DNA from: Cenococcum geophilum 1.58
Lineage: Eukaryota; Ascomycota; Dothideomycetes; Gloniales; Gloniaceae
Direction: 5' to 3'
Assembly: GCA_001692895.1 (NCBI GenBank)
Contig: KV748208.1
Coordinates: 1,116,001 to 1,180,000 of the forward strand
Length of the DNA: 64,000 bases
In this document: positions 47,661 to 57,299 of the stretch, one piece after another
Layout of the letters: each line of letters begins with the position of its first letter
Position numbering within the stretch: the stretch's first letter is position 1
Position numbers and translations under genes: made by a program
Notes under the pieces: model-generated
Database searches by the model: none
Told to the model about the DNA's origin: nothing
What the model saw: the letters and a program-made list of their open reading frames with translations, nothing else

Positions 47661-49556
47661 ATGTCTGGACAGCGAGAGAGCTCTCGGCGAGTGGCTGACA
47701 AAACCCAAAGCCAGCAACCGCCAAAAACTCCGACTCCGGACACAAAGCACGGCTATCCCAGAAGAGACAATAGCTCTAGCAATGCTATGAATCGTCGTCA
47801 CTCTAGTAGCGGTGACAAGCTTCAATCAAGTTTTGGTCAGCGTAGCGCTGGAAGTGATGGCAACAACCTTCAAGCGACCATGGACCCGTTTTACACTAGC
47901 CCCAATCGAGGAATTTTAAAGGAACAGAAAGGCGAGGCACCCTTTCAAGTTTCTAGGCACTCATTTTCGAATCGGCTTCCTAGTTCAGCAAAGGACCCAC
48001 GAACCCCCCCGAAGGACGTCAATAAGATGTTGCAAGCGTCAATTGATACGTATGATGGCGGAAATCACTCCTACGATAAGCCGAAATATGAACCTAAATC
48101 AAGGTTCTTCTTGCCAGAGCAGCTGCTTAGAGACTCTCCATACCCACTGCTGAAGCATGGAGGCCGAAGTAATATGGCTGCCGAAGAGCCAAGATCTGTT
48201 GGCTTACGACCAGAACTATCAGCTCTGAAGAGTCAAGACAAAATCATCTCCTATAACGACACTCGCGTACCTAGCCATTCTGAGACGGCAGCCTTGGTAG
48301 ATATAGCTGTGAAGTACGGAGTTCTCCAAGAAAAGCTTGAAGTGTTGAAAGAGAGAGTCACATCGTCAGAGAAAGAAGTTGAGACGTACAAATCCATGCT
48401 ACAGAGCTCTATTAATGAACGTGATGAAGCTATAGCGAATGCAGACACCTTGTGGAGGAGAGTGCGTGAACTTGAAGCTACGGTGCGTTCTATGTCGGTT
48501 CCGGTGACCCCAACTCACCATCACCATAGCGAAAATGGAATTGGCTATTCTGGCCACCGAATGACTGGGTTCCAATCTGGATTGCCGCAGACTCCAACGT
48601 TTGCGAAGTTTGCCGAAACCCCAAGCACTTCACTGAGCGTACATAAGCCTCCAATACGCACAGAGACGCCTGTACTCAAGGCAATGTTACACGACCCCCA
48701 ATCAAAGGTTCTTACTACTACTGCATTGAAGAGCCCACCCGCTTCGGATCTCCGACAGCAACCATACCGTGGCCTCTTGAGCGACTACTTCGGGTCAATT
48801 GAAAAGTGGGGACATGGTTATGCAAGACTTATGCCGTCCAGGATGGGTTCCCTGAACCCTTTCGTACGCACTGTAACTTCTGTCATGGGGAATTGGAGGG
48901 GTTCTGATGACCTTATTGATGATCTATCACTCCGAGGTTTTGTGGTTGCTGCCATTATTAACCGTAGAATTGGCGAAGCAACAATGGCCGAAGACATCTT
49001 TAAGAGCTACGACGTCCTTAAGCACCAAAAGAACATGGATCTTGTTGATCGCTGGAACAAGGCCGTTGCTCAAGCTCAAGATTCTACTATTAGGCGCTCT
49101 ATTATCGCTGACCGGGTTGGCTTGTTCAACGAGATGAATCAGGAGGAGAAGTATCGGTATTGGAGAAAGGACAAATCCGAAGAATTGACCAACAGCTTGA
49201 TGGACATCTTCAACTCGATCATTCACGAAACCCATCGGACAAAGGCATTTGAGGATCTACGCGAATTGGTTGTGAAGGGCTACCGCATCGCGATGAGGAT
49301 GCGGAAAGAGCACAGGAAGTGGGATTTCAATTTCCCAGGCTCTGGGTCCCAGTTCCAGAAGGACAATATGGTTGTTCGGAATCATTATCTGCTTGGAGAC
49401 CCTCAGACTACGCTAAAGCACGTTTCAAAAAGTCCGGACAACTTCAAGGTGTTGCTGGGCGTCTCACCAGCTATTGTGCAGGTTGATTACAGCGGAAATG
49501 CTGTTGTAACGGACCTTGTACATCACTCGGAGGTACTTATCATGCGCAAGCACTAA
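47661..49556 (+). CDS. Fungal protein of unknown function with coiled coil
   Basis: A single open frame, 631 residues. The N-terminal third is Ser/Thr/Pro/Lys-rich and probably disordered (residues 1-205, includes RRHSSSGD-type sites that could be kinase targets). Residues about 215-277 form a clear heptad-like coiled coil (VLQEKLEVLKERVTSSEKEVETY.., then RRVRELEATV). A Thr/Pro/His linker follows. From about 370 to 631 the sequence is a mostly helical folded region (GLLSDYFGSIEKWGHGYARL, SLRGFVVAAIINRRIGEATM, NSLMDIFNSIIHETHRTKAF, then VLLGVSPAIVQVDYSGN). I recognise this C-terminal pattern only as common in fungal proteins of unknown function. Codon use and GC match its neighbours, and both ends are clean, so I take it as a functional gene. 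No signal peptide or membrane segment seen. Confidence 0.75.
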   Translation: MSGQRESSRRVADKTQSQQPPKTPTPDTKHGYPRRDNSSSNAMNRRHSSSGDKLQSSFGQRSAGSDGNNLQATMDPFYTSPNRGILKEQKGEAPFQVSRHSFSNRLPSSAKDPRTPPKDVNKMLQASIDTYDGGNHSYDKPKYEPKSRFFLPEQLLRDSPYPLLKHGGRSNMAAEEPRSVGLRPELSALKSQDKIISYNDTRVPSHSETAALVDIAVKYGVLQEKLEVLKERVTSSEKEVETYKSMLQSSINERDEAIANADTLWRRVRELEATVRSMSVPVTPTHHHHSENGIGYSGHRMTGFQSGLPQTPTFAKFAETPSTSLSVHKPPIRTETPVLKAMLHDPQSKVLTTTALKSPPASDLRQQPYRGLLSDYFGSIEKWGHGYARLMPSRMGSLNPFVRTVTSVMGNWRGSDDLIDDLSLRGFVVAAIINRRIGEATMAEDIFKSYDVLKHQKNMDLVDRWNKAVAQAQDSTIRRSIIADRVGLFNEMNQEEKYRYWRKDKSEELTNSLMDIFNSIIHETHRTKAFEDLRELVVKGYRIAMRMRKEHRKWDFNFPGSGSQFQKDNMVVRNHYLLGDPQTTLKHVSKSPDNFKVLLGVSPAIVQVDYSGNAVVTDLVHHSEVLIMRKH

Positions 49557-50159
49557 GACTTGACTCTTTTCTTTGGTCAGACATTCCTGATCGTTGATGA
49601 GGTGGAATTGGGGTGAGGTTCTGGGTGCAACATCTGATGGAGACGCTTTTATTCTGTTTTCTAATTAATGCTTCATGGGAATTACGACGCAAGGCGGACG
49701 AGTTCTAACGAGTCCGGATTTCTTTAATTTCTTGCTGAGAGCTTTGCTGAAGGGTTGTGTCCTTCCAAGGTTCCGGATTGCTTTCCTCGTTTTGTTTGCT
49801 GGTCCCTTCACTTGCTTGGGCGAGCTGATCACCTCTAGTCATTGGGCACTATATTCCATCCTGGATCTTGCACCCTGATTCTAGATAAAAGTGCACTTGG
49901 TTCATAGCAATATATTCAAGAAATTCTAACTTGGCGTTGAGTAAACTCGTGGGCGAGCCCGGACGAGGCAGGAAGTCGTCTCCGCTTCTCCGCGAATTTG
50001 CCGATGCGTGTGGGGAAGCGATCAAGAACTACACCAAACTGTCCATACCCAGCCATCTCCCCCAATTCCAGGAATTGTTTATCTTGTCCTTGAAGGAATG
50101 ACATAACACTTCTCCACAGTCTTCACGCGCATCATGTGTCCTTCGTCGTCCGCTCAAGC
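49557..50159. other. Intergenic between the unknown gene and the PP2C gene
   Basis: 3' UTR of the preceding gene and promoter/5' UTR of the next. The forward frame 49675-49878 has no family signal. No gene supported. Confidence 0.4.
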
Positions 50160-51992
50160 ATGTGGACTCTACCAATCCGCATCACTAGAGCCAGCAAAAC
50201 GCGCTCTTGCGTCTGCCCTCAATGGCCGCGCCGACACTTTCACGAGTACTTTATAACCCATCTACCCTCCTCCTCCCTCCATCCCGATGCGGGATCCGCT
50301 GGGGGCCCTCACCATAAGCTCCCTCGGGACAAATCGACCCCTCACACCCCACGTGGGAACAACAGATCTCCTGCTGCAGCCCCTCCAATGGTTGGAGTGT
50401 CGCGGGAGATGACGGTTGTTCGCATACCACTCAAGAGCGCAAAACATCATTTCGGCGTTTCCCTTTCTCGAGGGAGTCGACCGTACAACGAGGACAGTTA
50501 TCAGGCTGGCACAATCGAAATTCCCGCATTTGCAAAGAGGAGGCCGATATCGCTGACACGAAGTAAGAAGGGCGATGTAAGCAATGAAATCACTCCGGCT
50601 GATAGCCCTAGTGGAGATCCTCAGGTCTTCTACTTTGGGGTGTTTGATGGGCATGGTGGGAGTGAGTGTAGCGGCTTTTTGAGCGAACAATTGCATGAGT
50701 ATGTGGAGGAAGGCGCAAGGTTGTTTGAGCTGGAGAGCAGCCTCAAGAGAAAAGGGAATCCGGAAACGTACATGGGTTGGCCGAGTAGTATGGGTGATAA
50801 AGATGAGCGCAGCTCCGTTACTGAAGGGGAAGCTTCAGGCAAAGACAGTCTGGATGCCGTGAAAACTCTCAAAGCCCCGGGCATTAAACCAATCAAACCA
50901 CCACAGCGAGGTGCCAGCGAGAAACTGCCTAATAGTACAGATGACCAGACTCCTCTACCTGACGGATTTCCCCCTCTGAAACAATCCGATAGTATTCTCA
51001 AAGCAGAGAGCCTGGAACGCTCTCTTGTCATATCTTGGAAAGAGCTGGTAGGGGGCTACTTCAGACGCTTCAAGCCAGAATACTTCTTGTTATCAGCCGG
51101 TGGGCAGGGCCATAGCTTAGAGAAGGAATTAGTTCAACAGAAGCAGCTTAAACACTCCAGTCTCTCAGATGATACTACGGAAGGCATCGGCATTGAAACA
51201 GTGCTTAGCTACGCATTTCTGAAAGCCGACTACGACTTTGTCTTTGCACAAGTCGTGAAGAAGGATGAAGACTCAGTCTTAGCTGACCGCGCGATCAACG
51301 CTGACGATATTCTTGGCCATCCCTCCAAAGCGGGGAAAAATATAGGTGGTCCTAAACGATTTAAAGGCGGTAGTACATGTAGCATTGCACTCGTGTCAAC
51401 GCCTACACCATCGCCGTTCTGGCATCCTGCCTCTCCTTCTACAATCGTCACTGCTCATGTCGGCGACACTCGAATCCTCCTTTGCGACACGGCTACGGGC
51501 CTTGCTATTCCGCTTACCTCGAACCATCATCCCTCACTCCCTCAAGAAGCCACTCGACTACGACGATACGCAGCGACTTTTGTGACTGACTCTTTTGGCG
51601 AAGAGCGAGTGTCTGGGCTTGCAAATACTCGCGCCTTCGGCGACATGGCGTCGAAGCGCATTGGCGTATCTGCTGAACCCGAGATCCGACGCATCGAGTT
51701 ATCGCCTGCAGAGTACTCTTTCCTTGTTCTTATTTCCGATGGAGTCTCCGGCCCTCTTAGCGACCAGGAAATTGTAGATATCGTTAAAGAAGCACGCACA
51801 CCAGAGCAAGGCGCTCGGGACGTTACCAGCTTTGCGACAGAAGTTTCCACAGATGCAGATAATGCCACTACGCTTGTAGTACGACTTGGAGGATGGGAGC
51901 GGAGGTGCGAAGGTGGCTTGGGGAGCATGGGAACGAGAGAACTTAGGGACTGGAGGAAACAGGAAGCAAACAGCCCGAGAAACCGCATGTAA
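50160..51992 (+). CDS. ptc6: Ptc6-like PP2C protein phosphatase, predicted mitochondrial
   Basis: A single exon, 610 residues from the first ATG in frame (50160). An upstream extension would need a non-ATG start. The N-terminus (MWTLPIRITRASKTRS..RRHFHEYF) is Arg-rich without acidic residues, as for a mitochondrial presequence. PPM/PP2C metal and catalytic motifs: RPYNED (about residue 107), VFDGHGG (162-167), TAHVGDTR, TNHHPSLPQEATRLRRY, LANTRAFGDMASKR, LISDGVSGPL (D527) and DADNATTLVV (D567, N568). A long insertion lies between DGHGG and GSTCSIAL, as in fungal Ptc6/Aup1-type enzymes. Yeast Ptc6 acts in mitochondria and affects mitophagy and pyruvate dehydrogenase dephosphorylation. That role here is inferred from similarity. 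Gene looks intact. Confidence 0.82.
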   Translation: MWTLPIRITRASKTRSCVCPQWPRRHFHEYFITHLPSSSLHPDAGSAGGPHHKLPRDKSTPHTPRGNNRSPAAAPPMVGVSREMTVVRIPLKSAKHHFGVSLSRGSRPYNEDSYQAGTIEIPAFAKRRPISLTRSKKGDVSNEITPADSPSGDPQVFYFGVFDGHGGSECSGFLSEQLHEYVEEGARLFELESSLKRKGNPETYMGWPSSMGDKDERSSVTEGEASGKDSLDAVKTLKAPGIKPIKPPQRGASEKLPNSTDDQTPLPDGFPPLKQSDSILKAESLERSLVISWKELVGGYFRRFKPEYFLLSAGGQGHSLEKELVQQKQLKHSSLSDDTTEGIGIETVLSYAFLKADYDFVFAQVVKKDEDSVLADRAINADDILGHPSKAGKNIGGPKRFKGGSTCSIALVSTPTPSPFWHPASPSTIVTAHVGDTRILLCDTATGLAIPLTSNHHPSLPQEATRLRRYAATFVTDSFGEERVSGLANTRAFGDMASKRIGVSAEPEIRRIELSPAEYSFLVLISDGVSGPLSDQEIVDIVKEARTPEQGARDVTSFATEVSTDADNATTLVVRLGGWERRCEGGLGSMGTRELRDWRKQEANSPRNRM

Positions 51993-52010
51993 GGTTGAAG
52001 GGCATCATTG

Positions 52011-52160
52011 CATGGATGGCGTTTGGGAGAATATTTGAAATGTGGCTTCACGTGTAGTATCTGTACATTTTGGCTTGATGAGTATCATGGATGGCGTTTG
52101 GGAGAATATTTGAAATGTGGCTTCACGTGTAGTATCTGTACATTTTGGCTTGATGAGTAT
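52011..52160 (+). repeat. Exact 75-bp tandem duplication in the PP2C 3' flank
   Basis: Units 52011-52085 and 52086-52160 (CATGGATGGCG...GATGAGTAT) appear identical. Each includes a TGTACATTTTGG run. It lies about 20 bp after the PP2C stop, probably inside the 3' UTR. Recent replication slippage or duplication. Confidence 0.93.
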
Positions 52161-52365
52161 ATAGTTGGCGTGTTTGAGCGATAGATACTTTGCGGGTACA
52201 ATATATACAAATATTCTTGGAGGTAAAGTGTGTGCGCCTTGCTGTGACCAGAGATGCTTCACGTCGCTGGAAGTACTATGCAAGTCGGTACATGATAGTA
52301 TTGACTGCTCGGCTGAGCGCCCGCTGAGTCGCTGAGCCGTGAACACTTAGCTTGCAGAATCAGAC

Positions 52366-53101
52366 CTGGCACCGATACGAACCAATACGAACCGATAAAA
52401 TATCGGTTATCGGAAATATATCGGCAATACGATATTGCCAATATTGGGTAAAAAATAAAAATAACTGGCTTTACGCAGCCTTACATTATAAAAGAGCCTT
52501 ACTACTTTATAAAAAAGCTTTTTTATAAGGCAAGATATAGATAGGGAGTTTAATTAATAGAATAATAGGATATATTATAAGAATAGACGAATTCTTAAGG
52601 AAAAGGAGGTATCCGGCTACGAGCGCACGTGCCCTATATGCGAGTCGCCGAGGTTTTAGGCCTCTTTAGGGGGCCTTTGGCGGGTCTAGGGGCATAGACC
52701 GCCTAAAATCTCGTTGCTTAGGCGACAGAGCCCCCATAACTTTGGCGACCTTATAGGGGCTCTATTGCCTAAGCAACGAGATTTTAGGCGGTCTATGCCC
52801 CTAGACCCGCTAAATGCCCCTAAAAGAGGCCTAAAACCTTAGCTACCTACCTTCCCTACCCCCCCTTCCCCCCCATACCCCCCTTATCCCCCCCCCTACT
52901 AATAATATTAAAAATAAGAGATAATATAAGTTTTAGAAGATATATAATATAATATTATATAGATAGAAGATAACCTTTAGGTATAATATAAAATTTTGGT
53001 ATGCCAAGCAATATTGCAATATTATCCGAATATTGGCAATATTGGCAATACCGATATTTTATTGGTTCGTATTGGATAAGATTTTATCGGTGCCAGCACT
53101 G
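52366..53101. mobile_element. Foldback/MITE-like element with long TIRs and an inner hairpin
   Basis: The outer ends are inverted: TGGCACCGATA at the left (about 52,367) and TATCGGTGCCA at the right (about 53,095), with further shared parts (CCAATACGAACC, AAAATATCGGT, ATTGCCAATATTG). The flanks on both sides read TGCAGAATCAGAC (52353-52365 and 53102-53114), a 13-bp duplication. Within lies a second, near-perfect inverted repeat of about 88 bp per arm (52,650-52,737 and 52,754-52,841) with a 16-bp loop, probably a separately inserted or captured palindrome. Runs of C lie right of it (52,861-52,895). AT-rich interior, no coding frame. It sits about 350 bp upstream of the NLR-like gene. Confidence 0.75.
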
Positions 53102-53114
53102 TGCAGAATCAGAC

Positions 53115-53463
53115 TTTCAGCGCACGGTCCTTGCTGCAGCTCTTGGCAAATGCTTTACCCTGACACTGGAGCAGACGAGGGGCCCGACCCGGGACCGGCG
53201 CGCACTGTAGCACCCCACCAATTTAGCAGCCAACCACGTGCTAGTTGCTACAGTATTGGCCTCCGAAGCTTGGAGACAGTTACAATACAAGCCGCCAGCG
53301 GAGAACGCCACGTCATCCGTCTCAGTACGTCTTGGGTTGCCGGGCGCTAACTTTTCACGCATCAGTGTACCAGCTTATTCTTGAGATAAAGCTTGTTCAT
53401 ATTAGCGAAACAAGAAATTGCCTGTACTCTTAGCTCATACCGAGCCAAATTCGTTTGCGAAGA
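53115..53463 (+). promoter_or_regulatory. Promoter and 5' UTR region of the NLR-like gene
   Basis: Normal GC, between the foldback element and the first ATG. No other gene is supported. CACGTG (53,236) and CAAT-like motifs are present, but their role is not shown. Confidence 0.4.
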
Positions 53464-56256
53464 ATGACACAGTTATCATCCGTGCTCAGGAAACTCCAGG
53501 GAAGAGGTCCTCAGTCTGAAAACACTGGTTCCACACCCCTCCCGGAAAGCTCCTGGAGATCTGCATTGCGTTTCCAAAAGTCTCCAAAGAGGGGCAAAGG
53601 AGAACCAAAGAATCCTTGTCCGGATGTTGGCACGGCGGGCTCAAGCACTCCCATTGAGTCCAAGCCGGATGCCGCGACTTCCAGTGAGGATGGCAATCTA
53701 TGGATGAGAGCGGAGCAGATGTTGAGCGGTGACAAGAGTAAGGGAAAGATTTGGCAGACATACCTTGAGATTCTCGGATCGGAGCTCGGATCGGAACTCA
53801 AACCTAGCGCAACTGCCGACCGCCAGAAACAGCTATGCGAGCTTCTCGATGCTAAGACACAAGAGCTAGAAGATAAGAAGTGGACGGTTCGGTTCGGCGA
53901 NCATGGGGTGGAGGCTAGGGATCTACTAACCGGAGCCTTCAAAAATGTTCTAATTGCGAAGAATCTCATTAATTCCGCAGCGAGTGCGAGTCCGCCAGCT
54001 GCTATAGCTTGCGCTGGAGTAACCGTAGTTCTCACGGTAAGTTGATCCTAAAACGGCGCTATTCCAACTTAGATGAAGCATACCCTCTTAATGTAACTCG
54101 CTATGCCTTCAGGAATACTTACTCGTGCGCAGCTTCTCGTTCAAGCCGTAGAGCAACATGCTACTCTCTTAAAGGGCTTGGACTCTATCTCTGCGCTGAT
54201 CTGTCGCCTTCATATTATGGAAGATCTCTACCGATCGAGGGCAAAGCTTCCGCTTCTCGACCCAAAGCATCCCGTCCCGATGAAACAGAAGTTCGAAGCA
54301 AACTTAACAGCGTTATACTCCAAGATCCTCGAGTTCCAAGCTCGAGCCCTTTGTTACCTGCGGAAACACCTAGTAACTCAAACTTTTAATGACATGTTCA
54401 AGCAAGATGGATGGGATGCGTTACTACAAGACATCAAAGAATCTGAGGATTCTATAAGAAGTTTCACGGCTCTAATCGATGCAGATGATATAAGGAGCCG
54501 GCTTGAACGGCTTCAAAAAGCACAGGAGAAGGACAGGACGTGGCAAAAAATGTCGGCTCGGGATGAGAAGGCCAAAAAATTCCTTAAGATGCTTTATACC
54601 TGTCCTTACAGAGATCGCAAAGAGAGGAATGGCGAGCGCGTCCCAAATACATGCGAATGGTTTACCAGCCACTCTCTTTTCCAAAACTGGGTAAAGACTG
54701 ACAGGTCAAGTCTTCTCTGGGTGTCCGCCGATCCAGGATGCGGGAAGTCGGTTTTGGCAAAGTACCTGGTTGACCATGTTCTTCCAAGCACAAGCAAAAG
54801 GACTACTTGTTACTTCTTTTTTAAAGATGATTTCACGGACCAGAAGAGCGCTACTAATGCTCTATGCGCGATATTACGCCAGCTTTTCCTGGCAAAAAAG
54901 CATCTTTTACGGGGCTCAATACTTGACACGCTGGACACTGACGGGGACAAATTTATCCAGTCATTTCACGATTTATGGAGTACGCTGATCAGTGTTGCGG
55001 CCGATCAGAATGCTGGAGAGATTATTTGCATCCTAGACGCCTTAGACGAGTGCCAGGATAGCGACCGGTCCCAGCTCATCCAGGCAGTGAGGAACCTCTA
55101 CGTGGCCGACTCGAGCAGGCTCAGATTGAAGTTTTTGTTGACCAGCAGGCCATTCGGTCATATACGGCGTGAATTCTGGGAGTTGGAGAACCGCCTGCCT
55201 ACCATTCACCTAAGTGGTGAGGGTGAGGTCGAAGTTGAGAAGATTTCACGAGAGATAGATCTCGTAATCAAAAATAGAGTAGAGGATATCGGTAGGAAAA
55301 GGTCTCTAGAGCCGAACGAGCGTATTTTTCTGCAGGAGCAGCTCAAGCTTGTTCCCAACCGGACCTATCTCTGGGTTAGTCTTACCTTAGATGTTATCGA
55401 GAATATGCCGGGCTTCACAAAAGGGAACGTCCGTAAAGCAATACGTCAAATACCTCAAACTGTCGATGATGCTTATAATAGAATCCTGGATAGAAGCTCG
55501 GACACAGAAAAAGCCAAGAGACTCTTGCATATTGTTACTGCTGCAACAAGGCCGCTGTCTTTGAAAGAGATGTCTCTGGCAATGGCAATCGAGGGAACTC
55601 ACAGATCATACGACGACGTTATGCAGGAACTAGAACCAGAAGAGCGGTTCCGAGCCACCCTTAGAGATATTTGCGGCCTTTTCGTGGTCATTATAGATGC
55701 GAAAATCTACCTCCTTCATCAAACTGCGAAGGAGTTTCTAGTTCGGGACGATTCCTCGGCTTCATTAAAGGATACTTCTCATCTTAACTCTCAGTATAGC
55801 CTACTTAAATGGAAGCATTCACTGCAACCAGAAAGGTCAAACAGAATACTCGCGGAAAGATGCATTTGGTGCCTTACGTTGGATTTTGTTGAAACTCGCT
55901 TCACGGTCTTACTCGATTATTCTGCCCATAATTGGGCAGCTCACTTTCGTGAGGCAGGCATACGGAGCGAGGAGGAAATAGCAGTATCAGCACGAAGTCT
56001 CTGCGAGATAGGATCAAAACGATACAAGGCCTGGTCCGCTATATATGCATCCAATACATCTGGATTTCCTAAATCCGCCAGCTCCCTTATCATAGCGTCG
56101 TATTTCGGGCTTGACGCGGTAGCAAAACTGCTGCTCGAGACGGGCAAGGTGGACGTGGACTCGAGGGACTCCGATGGTCAAACGCCGCTATCGTGGGCTG
56201 CGGAGAACGGGCGCGAGGCGGTCGTCAAGCTGCTGCAATCTTTCAACGCTACGTAG
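53464..56256 (+). CDS. NLR-like STAND protein: NWD-type N-terminus, NACHT, short ankyrin tail
   Basis: Join 53464-54036 and 54133-56256, 898 residues. The intron (96 nt, GTAAGT to GCGCAG) keeps phase and joins CAGVTVVLT to LLVQAVEQHATLL. The nearer acceptor at 54112 would shift the frame, and 54072 meets a stop. N-terminal residues about 70-330 match the NWD/NACHT-N type of fungal STAND proteins (AAIACAGVTVVL, LDSISALICRLHIMEDLY). NACHT: Walker A PGCGKS (393-397), Walker B CILDALDECQ (about 490-499), LKFLLTSRPFGHI. A helical winged-helix-like region follows, with FVVIIDAKIYLLHQTAKEFL typical of these proteins. The C-terminus has only one to two ankyrin repeats (DGQTPLSWAAENGREAVVKLL). Such proteins sense non-self and trigger programmed cell death. 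An N at 53901 leaves one residue unknown. Frame is otherwise open. Whether the short ankyrin tail is natural or a truncation is not clear. Confidence 0.85.
53901..53901. other. Ambiguous base (N) inside the NLR exon 1
   Basis: One undetermined nucleotide in an otherwise open frame. Together with 44819 it suggests low-coverage or polymorphic positions. Confidence 0.95.
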
Positions 56257-56851
56257 CTTGTTACGAAGTCACATTTTGCAAACCTCCACCCCGCCCAGCC
56301 ACCTTGCTACTCTAGCTTCCTTATATATCCCTAAATAATCGACTAGAACATTCGTTTGCTTTAGAAATCGAATTATTTTGAATGCTTAGCTTAGAAATCA
56401 TGTTAAGCGTTAAGGGGTGCGCTTAGAGGGTGACGTCATCTCGATGAATTCCGTTAGGAAATTTGGGGCTGGTACGGAAGTCGCTAACATCATCGGCAAA
56501 ATATTGTCCCCTATCAATTGCCTCAACGGCCGGTAGTTAACGCAATTGGCGCGCAGTTAAGGGCATTTGGCAACTCGACCGACTGACTCTGAAGCTCGGA
56601 GAGTGTAGCCAGACCATAGAATCAATTAGCGGATATCGCTAACCTTTTTTGTTAAAAAGTTAATTCTATAGTCTAAAAAACTTTTATAAGATTTATTAAG
56701 TAATATAACTTTTTTTATATATAAAGCAGTTACCTTTTTTAATAAAATTATTAAAGCTATCTATATAAGGTCTAGGGCTATGTATAGGCTTAAAAAATTA
56801 TAAAAACTAGCTCTATAATTAACTAAACCTTTAGGCCTTATATATATACTT
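56257..56851. other. NLR 3' flank, then AT-rich transposon relic
   Basis: No gene. GC is normal to about 56,590, then sharply AT-rich. 56,630-56,690 pairs weakly with itself (ACCATAGAATCAATTA/TTAATTCTATAGT inverted), as in a decayed small element. The 94-bp repeat at 56491-56584 is listed apart. Confidence 0.4.
56491..56584 (+). repeat. 94-bp dispersed direct repeat, copy 1
   Basis: It matches 63884-63977 in the same orientation and at the same length, differing at roughly a dozen sites, most of them transitions. It begins CATCGGCAAAATAT and ends CAACTCGACCGACT. Probably the end part of a transposable element family. Confidence 0.8.
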
Positions 56852-57044
56852 TGTCACGGAACCCGACCGCAGGGGCCTCCATAGGAGAGCCCCGTGCTCT
56901 CGTGTACACCTCGCGTACAGCTTACGTCAGCTACGCATAGGTATATCACCTCCTTACGCCCTCGACCCTTACGATCGATCGCGCAACGTCTTATAGACTC
57001 CTCAAATACATACGCTCTGTAGCCACTGCCCCCGTTCCGTGACA
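56852..57044 (+). repeat. Gypsy 5' LTR with 11-bp inverted ends (193 bp)
   Basis: It starts TGTCACGGAAC and ends GTTCCGTGACA, a perfect 11-bp inverted pair including the TG..CA of LTRs. Its GC is much higher than the element's interior. The 71-codon minus frame in it is spurious. It could instead be a solo LTR, but a gypsy-type interior follows directly. Confidence 0.72.
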
Positions 57045-57133
57045 TTACGTTGCGCCTTTTTACCACCAACGCTTAGCCTACGACCAATTCTACGTCTCTA
57101 TAATACTACAGGCGCTACCAGAAGCAGCGTATC

Positions 57134-57269
57134 TATCCCTTCGACCGCTGGCGTCCAACGCCAAGGCCGCACGGACAGCTATACCCTGATGGCAGCTACA
57201 CAAAAGTACATATGATTGGCTAGATCCCTTATCGATAACGTTGGACCCAACTCAGCGGTCGAAGGGATA
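57134..57269. mobile_element. MITE, 136 bp with 17-bp perfect TIRs
   Basis: Ends TATCCCTTCGACCGCTG (57134-57150) and its exact reverse complement (57253-57269). The interior is GC-normal and non-coding. If the terminal TA is the target duplication, it is a TA-type element. Inserted into the gypsy leader region. Confidence 0.82.
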
Positions 57270-57299
57270 AATTACCTTACTTTATACTTCTAAGGAACC

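Noticed and set aside
47278..47790. 170-codon forward frame overlapping the start of the gene at 47661
   Set aside because: Different frame from the conserved protein. Most of it is probably the 5' leader.
50136..50159. Upstream non-ATG extension of the PP2C protein
   Set aside because: It needs a GTG start. The first in-frame ATG at 50160 gives a good mitochondrial presequence.
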